A DNA stretch of 54,041 nt, taken from positions 1 through 54,041 of the forward strand of contig ADNK01003127.1 in NCBI GenBank assembly GCA_000320545.1, given 5' to 3'. This DNA comes from Bigelowiella natans CCMP2755 (taxonomy: Eukaryota > Cercozoa > Chlorarachniophyceae). Made by a program: the position numbers and the translations under genes. Of this stretch, positions 46,701 through 54,041 are shown piece after piece; positions within the stretch are counted from its first letter, which is position 1, and each line of letters begins with the position of its first letter. The notes beneath the pieces were generated by a model. That model was not told where the DNA came from and made no database searches. It worked only from the letters and a program-made list of their open reading frames with translations.

Positions 46701-48900
46701 ATGCCGAAGCAAGCTAATGCAAAGCCTTGCAAAAAGTGCAATCAACCCGCCCTCGCCGGCAACTACGGATTCTGTGCAGTCCATAGAGACCCACAGAGAC
46801 GGCGCGCGAAGAAACGACCCGAGGAGCCAAAGAGAGGGATCGACGACAGCGACGCTACCTTGGTAGACTCTACATTTCAGAGTTCATTCGCACGTTCCCA
46901 TGGAGGATACTTGAGCGACAGCCAAGCGACAATCGTTAGCTCGACGTTTGCCTCCACCATCAACAATACAACCCTGCAAAGCCCAGTTTCTACCAGTGGA
47001 AGGATGGTAAGTTTCCACAAACTACAATCAGAAATAGGAGGAGACTTCGGCACTCCAGCAAGCATATCGCACGGATTCAGAAGCCCGTATGTTACGACCG
47101 GCGGGGTACATAGAAGAAGTTCTTTGAAACCGCCGTCGTCCATTCGTTCGACCATAACAAGATCCGGCAGGAGGAAACCTTTGGCTGACCTCTCTAGCTC
47201 AAATGCAAAGCGATTTAGGAATAATAATAATACAGCCAATGCAGCAGCTGGGAGAGGTTTTATTAAAGATACGACGATACAGAAGTCGGGAAATAGATTT
47301 TTCGGAAAGCCGAGCACCAACGCTATCATCACCCCTATTCGCTTTAAGTTACCACCTGGAAAAGAAAACAAGTCGTCATCATCACCCGGATTTGCAATGC
47401 CCACACCTACGTCAATGGCTTCTTTGCGGAAGAAGATCGATAGTAATAAATCGAGTGGAACTTTAACTAGTAGCAAAGACTGCTCTATGGTCCGAGGCCC
47501 CTCGTGGTTTCTCAACTGGCGAACCTATACGGTGGTGGTGGTGGTGGTGGTGATGATGATGATGGTGATGGTGATGGTATTCTATTGCACCTGAAAATAG
47601 CAGATGCCATCTGCTCATAATGATATGCTCTTTCTCTTTTCTTTGATGTTATATGTAATCTAGAGCGAGGATGTGGACTGTTTCCTACGCCAGAACGGGT
47701 ATTATTGCATATGTAGCAGCAACAGCAGCAGCATCGGCCCTGACACACCAGAAAATAAAAACACAAATTATGAGTGAAAAATGCAGTAGTGTGAAAGGAT
47801 GATACCTCTTGTTAGTTAGTAGACACGCAAAGTAGTATCTTATAGCAAGAATAAGAACATTGACTGGATTCTTCTCAGGCTGCATGAGCTTGCAGGCGTT
47901 CTCCACATCGACGGACCGAACTTCTTACACATCAACCTTCAAGGTGATAATCTTGGGTACAACGATATAATCATGCGAGGAATAGGGAAATGGAACCAAT
48001 AAAACAGCATCAAGATATCTTAACATTATTGGGATTAGATGATGACTCAGAATTAACAACTAGGGCAGTTTCGCAGGGCAAATCATCGGTGTTTCCTGTC
48101 TTTGCCAGAACATCTTTAAAGACGTGCATCCAATTTTCAAATTCATTTTTCGGAGCAAAGAAACCCGATTGCTTATACAAGAAACACAATCATTTTTTGG
48201 CTATGTTCGATAGGTCTCCTCGCCACTCCCTTGGTTATTGCCTGCCATGAGGCGATTCACAGGGAAATCTTCTCCAAGGTACTGTACACCCCTGGTCAAA
48301 TGTCTAATTTCTGCGCTACCTCATGGCCTCCCCTTTTTTCTTGCACGTGATTAAACGTCATCGTCGTAAACATCACCATCGTACTTTGTTTCGCAGCTCT
48401 GCCCAGAATTCGCAATCAACTTCAAGCTGTGGCACACGACAGAGGGCCACCCGTACTATCAAGATCTGAAGGACCTGGTAGTACGTTATTCTACACACAC
48501 ATGCTTGCATTTATTCACTTTGTTTTCGACCCAAAAAAAAAGCAGAGGGAGATTTGTTTTGTTTGTGGCTGATTATGTGGCAAATATCGCTCAAAATCAG
48601 GCAAAAACACAGTGGAAGCGCCCGATCTGTTTGCGGGAGAAACTGGATGCAGCGGGGTTGTCCCGTCAGGTAATCTATGTGTTCTTATGCATTTTGCCCT
48701 GCGTTCTAGTCTCTACTTTATGCCTGAAGTGAGTCGTTACTTTGAAGGCTGTGCAAAGTGGAAGGCTGCTCCCACGCAATCTCCTTCCTGCAGATGATGT
48801 CGAGGGCCGCATTGCGCCGTTTGCTTCGCAGCACTCGTTCTCGACCGGGGCTGTGAAGCCCTTCCCACAGCGGCCACGATACACAACGTTGATCCGCTAG
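46701..48900 (+). CDS. Unrecognised zinc-finger-bearing protein, Ser/Thr-rich
   Basis: Exon 1 (46701 to about 47530) opens MPKQANAKPCKKCNQPALAG and closes a CX2C-X11-CX2H finger at FCAVHR. About 230 residues of Ser/Thr/Lys-rich, probably disordered sequence follow, with a repeated short motif (ATLVDSTFQSSF / ATIVSSTFASTI). Later exons are read with less certainty: about 47665-47711 (SEDVDCFLRQNGYY), 47880-47944, 48006 to about 48200, a piece reading LLATPLVIACHEAIHREIFS to 48280, 48398-48478 (LCPEFAINFKLWHTTEGHPY), and a last exon 48750-48900 ending RPRYTTLIR. I do not recognise the family. A nuclear, phospho-regulated role would suit exon 1, but that is speculation. Confidence 0.55.
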
Positions 48901-49901
48901 TCGCAGGGTGTGCATGCAGTTGAACGAAGTTCAGTCGCGGATGCAATAAGCTGCAAAGCTGTCACTCTAGCTAGCACTGCTAGACTGCCAGCAGTGCTAG
49001 ACTGGAAGCTATCTAATTCTAGAAATCTAAATTTGCCATTCTATCCACAATAACGACTACGAAGAAGCTGACGAGCTAGTGAGCCGCAAGGTTTTGCATG
49101 TCTAGATGTACGTACGCGAGCGCATGCATAACTAGATAAGCTTAGCCGCGGCGATTGTACGCAATGAGTCGTTTCGAATACGATTGCATGTGTGGCGCAC
49201 GATATTGCAGAAATTGATTCGCAATACCTATATACATTATAGATTGGGAAGCTCTAGTTGTGGCCAATCGAATAACTCTAGAACTTGAAAAACAGGGGGG
49301 TTTGCATGGCGCGAGCCTTCATGATGAGCGATACGATGGCTGAACGTTACGCACGCAAAAATAGCACGTACGGTACACGAGTAATCAACACCCTCTAATT
49401 CGTTGTGGTTGTCAGCATGTTCTAGCGTCATTTCTAGATTTGCTGCTGCGGAATCAAGCATAGCAAGCTAGCAAGGCTAGAAGGGGTTCAGGACTAAATC
49501 TGGGGCCACACCAAACTCATCGAGTTCCAAGACCATCGATCTAGCTAGCTAGCCATGCAATTAATTTCAAGTTATCGTTCGTCAAAATAAACGTCTTCTT
49601 ACACAATATATCTAGATAGATATCTAGATATGCTGGCAATCCTACTATCCCAAACATCTATCTAGATATGCTGGCAATCCTACTATGCCAAACTATCTAG
49701 ACACATCCATCTAGCCATTGCATAGCTGCATGAGGATGACCATTGAACAAATTGAATTTGCTTCATTACATCCGTCTTACATTCATCTAGACCATTGAAA
49801 AGATTCAATCACTTCTAGACCTCATTACATCTGTCTCTCATTCATCCACATGTGCTAGTATGTGTATGAGGCGTCGATGATCCCAAAGCAGGCCTCTCCC
49901 T
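48901..49901. other. Convergent spacer zinc-finger/helical protein
   Basis: It carries a full copy of the dispersed repeat (49719-49780) followed by a partial second copy (about 49790-49840), and a ~38-bp near-perfect tandem repeat (TCTAGATATGCTGGCAATCC..., 49622-49696). It is otherwise rich in CTAG words. No gene was found. Confidence 0.55.
49719..49840 (-). repeat. Dispersed spacer repeat, copy E plus a partial tandem copy
   Basis: The full copy (49719-49780) reads TTGCATAGCTGCATGAGGAT at the left and TTCATTACATCCGTCTTAC at the right. A degenerate second unit (ACCATTGAAAAGATTCAATC ... CATTACATCTGTCTCTC) follows directly. Confidence 0.8.
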
Positions 49902-50240
49902 CTAAGTTATGAGCCGCAGTGCGCTATGAGCAAGGTTTTTCAGCTCCGGATCGGCAGAGACCGCTTTGTGGATCTCACTCAACTCCATTGGGAGAGCGTC
50001 AGCCTCCCCATGCCTCCCACTCACTCTCAGTAAATCCTCGAGCTTATAGTAGCCCATAGCCGCTGCCTGCACGTCGAGCGGGCGGTCCCCTTCTTCCCGG
50101 TCTCTGCTCATCTGATGAAGCGATTGGCGCAAAAGCGTCGCGATGATACTTACCTACTCGAGCCACGTTCACACATCCGCATACAGGCCGGTCAGGGCGA
50201 GGAGGGGGGCGACGTAGATGGAAGGCAACGTCTTGTGCGT

Positions 50241-50287
<47 letters not shown>

Positions 50288-51104
50288 TTTCAATGAAATT
50301 ATAGTTTCAAACCTTTGGAACGCCACTGTACTGGCCTAATAGTTGTGCCTACGATGGAGAATATTCATACAAATGTCAAGGAGGACGCGGAGGAGGAAGT
50401 GGGAAATGTGCAAAAAAGAACCCCCCCCCCCCCTCCGGGGGGAGGAAAGGGCGGGGGGGACCTGATTAAGTAGCATAGTTGTGTTCGATCGCTCTCGAAG
50501 TATTCTCCAAAACCTGCAAAAGCATTGATTTATTGCCCACCCCCTTTTTCCAGGTGCACATGATGCCGAGACATCGGCCGATTATCCCACATATAGGGAT
50601 GAAGCAAGCACCAAGTAAAAGCATATTCGTCTCTCTCGCGGGGCTAGTGGGAGGCTCGAAATGACGATGAAGTTGACTCCGACGTAGAATGACTTCGCTA
50701 CGACGAAAATCACTTCGGAAAAGGGGAAGGGGGGGCGGGGATTGGCTATTCAGCACGCCGCTCTCTTAGCAGCAGCAACAACAGCAGCGGCCTTGGCATC
50801 AGTATTATTTCAACGCTAAGCTTACGAAGAAGGGAATAAAACAACAACAACAACAACAACAACACACAATGCCGGGGGAGAGCCACGTACATGTGCATTG
50901 CTCCCGACAAGTCAAGATCGGAATCGTAGTCGATTTGCAGGTAGGCCTATCACGGGATGATGAGGTTATCATTGCTGTTGGTGTTGCTTCATCATTCGCG
51001 AACACAACCCCAGCATAATTATATGCACGCGGCAAGAAGAATGGTGATAAGTATACCATGCAATGGTGGAAATCCGCCTCTGTGATATTCAGCGATGCCT
51101 CCAT

Positions 51105-51159
<55 letters not shown>

Positions 51160-51798
51160 CTTTCTCTCCCCTCCCCCCACCCACAGCTCATTGCAATATA
51201 CGCTGCTGCTGCTGCTGCTGCTGCAAACTACTACCTGAGCCAGCTTGGTATATGCCCTGACCCTCATCTCAGCATCACCATCGATGTATGCAATGGCTGC
51301 CGCGTAACCAAACTCATTCCTCGCGCTTGTCACGTTACTGGGGGAAAGTAGAGGGGGAGGAGGTGTATGACAAAAAGCAAACAAAACACGCTCGTCCTCC
51401 TCTTTCTTCTCCCCCCCCCCCCCATTGTGTTGGTCGCCATAGCAGTACCATCGTTCTCTGCTCGCCGTGGGGACAAAAGCACCCATAAACTATCATCTAA
51501 CCATTTACTGGACTTTTGCCTCAGCTTCCTCCTTCTCCCCACTCCCCCCCCCCCCGCGCTACCCTCCCCCCTGACCACCTATTCTGCAAGAAAGAATAGC
51601 CTCTGTTTATGTGGGAGTCGAAGGTCCTTCTCTCGGATGACTCTTGCCAGCCCTGCTGCCGCAATAACCGCAAGACGAAGGAGAAAAAGAAGAAGAAGAT
51701 GATGATGACGATGATGATGATGATGATGATGATGAAGGCGGTCGTCGCTCAGCGGTAAGAGGGAATGGTGCCGAAAATATACGCACGTGCACATACAC

Positions 51799-51840
<42 letters not shown>

Positions 51841-52180
51841 GCATGACAAAAACGTAAAAGACCTTTATCCCTCCTCCTTTCTTAGCAATCTCATCTAGTT
51901 TCAAGCAGACGTCCGTTGGCATGGCGGGGTCTCCATTTCTTCAGGGCGTGAAGATGGAAAGGAGGAGGAGGAGGAGGAGGAGGAGGAGGAGGAAGAAGAC
52001 ATTAATTACAATATCTTTAAACCCTCCTCTTCTTCCTGCACACATTTCCTTCTCACGCTACTGTTACCCAATGACGTTATTGGCACAGTCAGCATTCTTA
52101 CACACCACGTACGCACGCACATATTTACGTGCAAGAACACTCACCGATGCATGTTAAAATTGAACTCGGTGACAAGATCC
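49902..52180 (-). CDS. Multi-exon helical protein of unknown function
   Basis: The C-terminal exons assemble in phase: 51235 upstream (NEFGYAAAIAYIDGDAEMRV, AYTKLAQ), about 50941-50893 (AYLQIDYDSDLDLSGAMHM), about 50510-50462 (FWRILRERSNTTMLLNQ), about 50234-50175 (TLPSIYVAPLLALTGLYADV) and 50111-49902 (ending LKNLAHSALRLIT). Paired amphipathic helices with Ala/Leu/Tyr spacing resemble TPR-like repeats, but no motif is diagnostic. Likely 5' exons lie at about 51940-51860 (AMPTDVCLKLDEIAKKGG), about 51650-51590 (GWQESSERRTFDSHINRGYS) and about 52180-52130 (FQKRDLVTEFNFNMH). The true start and the border with the next gene are unknown. Confidence 0.5.
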
Positions 52181-52391
52181 CGTTTCTGGAATCTATATGC
52201 AGTAGAAGCAGACACAGCGACAACAGCAATAGAAGGTGTAAGTTGTTGGGATGAGAAAGAAGAAGAAGACAGGGGGGGGGGGACCAAAAGCGACCACCCA
52301 TCACTCTAAGCACTCTTCTCCGTGAAGTGTGAAGGAAGATTATAGTGTTTTTAACGTATATTTCTCGAGAGCCTAAAATACTCTTGCGCTG

Positions 52392-52422
<31 letters not shown>

Positions 52423-52659
52423 CTATATCGAAGATCGGAGAGTGTCGGCATGTATCATCATCATGATCTCATTTATCTCGCACCGATGCGTCATCTTAAG
52501 TGCGGACGGGGAGTTGCATGCGTGGTTGGACCCCAGATTAGCACAGAGCATGTCCTCCTGGAAGAGGAAGAGGAAGAGAAGGAAGAAGAAGAAGAAGAAA
52601 CAGCAGCAATGAAAGAGGAATCGCACATACGTGAGAGGAGGGGGGCTACCAGAACTCTA

Positions 52660-52710
<51 letters not shown>

Positions 52711-52785
52711 TTCTTCTTTCATCCCACCCCCTCTCAACCTCCACCTCACCACGGAATGCGTTGCTCGATAAGGGGGGGGGGGGGG

Positions 52786-53238
52786 GAACCTCTGGCCGCA
52801 TCATCTCCGACTTGAAGCACGAGGTCCGCTTGAGCGCTGCGTGGGCTGTGTTTTGGGGTTGCGAGGAAAGCGGCCTCACGCACCGACGAAACATGCCGCT
52901 CATGGTCTAAGATCAACATCAAGAGGGAGAGGACCAGGATGAGAAGGATGGAACATGTGGTAAATGACGACGAAGATGCTAATAGAGTGTCGTTTTTTAC
53001 ATTCCTTGCCGTTGTCACCACCACCACCACCACCAGCCACCTGCATCATCCCCCCGCCCCCCCCATCCCCACACCCCTGGCCCTCTTATGGATAGTAGCA
53101 AGATGATGACCATGGGAGGGAGGTTCTTTCTCGCTGCGGCGACATAGCCGAACGTGGAGGTTGAAGAGACGATGAGGTCGTCGCACTCCGATAATAAGAA
53201 GTTGTCCACCGCCGCTCCATACCTTACGACACACGTGA

Positions 53239-53275
<37 letters not shown>

Positions 53276-53728
53276 ATAATGAGGAAATGTGTATTTCAAC
53301 GATCGACATCACACGCACGCACGCACGCCCGCACCATCCTTCCTTTCCCGCAAGATCGCCGCCCCTAACGGTCTCGTAGTAAACCAGTCGCTTCCCGAGA
53401 GCCCTGTGGAACGAAGAACGTATTAATTGATGACGACTGCTATGATGATAATGATGATGATGATAATGATGATGATAATAGTCGAGGATGGACGCATACG
53501 TCGAGACTAGCACGATCGAGTACACACACACACACACACACTCTCTCTCTCTCTCCCTCTCTCTCTCTCTCCCTCTCTCTGAACTGCGCAAAGATATGTG
53601 TGTATCGAGCATCCTAAATACAGGCAGTGGACGACGACATCGTGTACCTTTGTGCTTCGTGAATGATCTGGGGGCTGTCTGATGCGATGAAGTACCTGAC
53701 CTTCTTCTGCTTCTTCAGCGGAAGTTGC
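52786..53728 (-). CDS. Fucosyltransferase-like glycosyltransferase, C-terminal part; 5' end beyond window
   Basis: Exons (minus): 53728-53648 (QLPLKKQKVRYFIASDSPQI), about 53406-53345 (ALGKRLVYYETVRGGDLAGK), about 53218-53095 (VDNFLLSECDDLIVSSTSTF then GYVAAARKNLPP) and about 52900-52786 (MFRRCVRPLSSQPQNTAHAA, Cys-containing tail). The order 'fxxSDsp', then 'D-L-L-S-x-C-D-x-L-I-V-S-x-x-STFGYVA', then Cys-rich tail is that of alpha-1,2/1,6-fucosyltransferase-like enzymes (GDP-fucose donor, Golgi). The N-terminal half, with the expected HxRxGD motif and membrane anchor, would lie to the right of the window. The stop codon is not pinned down: the last exon may splice on towards 52560. Confidence 0.6.
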
Positions 53729-53759
53729 CTGGAGAACAAGCACATAAAGGTCGTCGCCA

Positions 53760-54041
53760 TCAATGGCGTTTGTATTTAGATATATATGCTGTGTTACGGT
53801 GTTGTATGGTGGTGCTGCTACTGACACTCGCATGCTGAAAGCGGGGGCGAAGGGGTGGGGGGGGTGAGAGGCGAAGGATGAAAGTGGTTGCGACAGCAAA
53901 AATGGCGGCGATAAGTACACCGACTATATAGAGTATCATGAGGCTATCATATAAGGAGGAGGAGGAGAAGGAGGAGGAGGAGGAGGCCAAAGAAGAGAAG
54001 CTGATATTTATAGTGATTAGCAGCCGTCCCCCCCCCCCCCT
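53760..54041. other. Probable intron of the fucosyltransferase-like gene
   Basis: No conserved exon is visible. The minus strand could encode a membrane segment starting at an ATG at 53939 (MILYIVGVLIAAIFAVATTF). It would have to be the anchor exon directly before the catalytic C-terminus, leaving no room for the missing catalytic motifs, so it is treated as non-coding. Confidence 0.35.

Noticed and set aside
53760-53939. Membrane-anchor exon for the fucosyltransferase-like gene (minus strand)
   Set aside because: Its position right next to the C-terminal catalytic exons would leave out the expected central motifs. It more likely lies in an intron.

Overview
This is nuclear DNA from an intron-rich eukaryote. 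Nearly every gene had to be assembled from short exons joined at GT-AG introns with matching phases, and the introns are full of microsatellites. A stramenopile-type alga or a relative would fit: there is a Rubisco-LSMT-type SET methyltransferase, a thioredoxin-like selenoprotein, intron-rich compact loci and alternating gene strands. I cannot name the species from sequence alone.

Layout: the left edge carries the 5' part of a Ty3/gypsy-type LTR retrotransposon on the minus strand (Gag-Pol ORF 1-2321, structured leader/LTR to its right). The host genes then follow in strictly alternating orientation: NUP35-type nucleoporin (-), cobalamin adenosyltransferase MMAB (+), SWEET/MtN3 transporter (-), NADH-cytochrome b5 reductase (+), TraB-domain protein (-), Rubisco-LSMT-like SET methyltransferase (+), secreted C39-like protein (-), EF-hand repeat protein (+), TruA-type pseudouridine synthase (-), HAD-like protein with degenerate catalytic motifs (+), thioredoxin-like selenoprotein with SECIS (-), DPH7 WD-repeat protein (+), kynurenine 3-monooxygenase KMO (-), a zinc-finger protein of unknown function (+), a helical protein of unknown function (-). 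The right edge holds the C-terminal half of a fucosyltransferase-like enzyme (-). Divergent pairs share short upstream gaps (about 0.35-0.6 kb, once 1.4 kb). Convergent pairs are separated by 0.7-1.4 kb spacers rich in TAGC/CATG words, several carrying copies of a dispersed ~60 bp repeat.

The genes are mostly unrelated housekeeping functions (nuclear pore, B12 metabolism, sugar transport, fatty acid/sterol redox, protein methylation, diphthamide, tRNA modification, tryptophan/NAD metabolism), not a pathway cluster. The most notable findings are (1) the selenoprotein, where an in-frame TGA replaces the first cysteine of a thioredoxin WCxxC motif and a textbook Form-2 SECIS lies in its 3' UTR; (2) the 15-gene alternating architecture with a repeat family confined to convergent spacers; and (3) two single-base frameshifts in the most conserved motifs of MMAB and KMO, most simply assembly indels. 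Exon coordinates come from reading the sequence by hand; starts and small first exons are the least certain.
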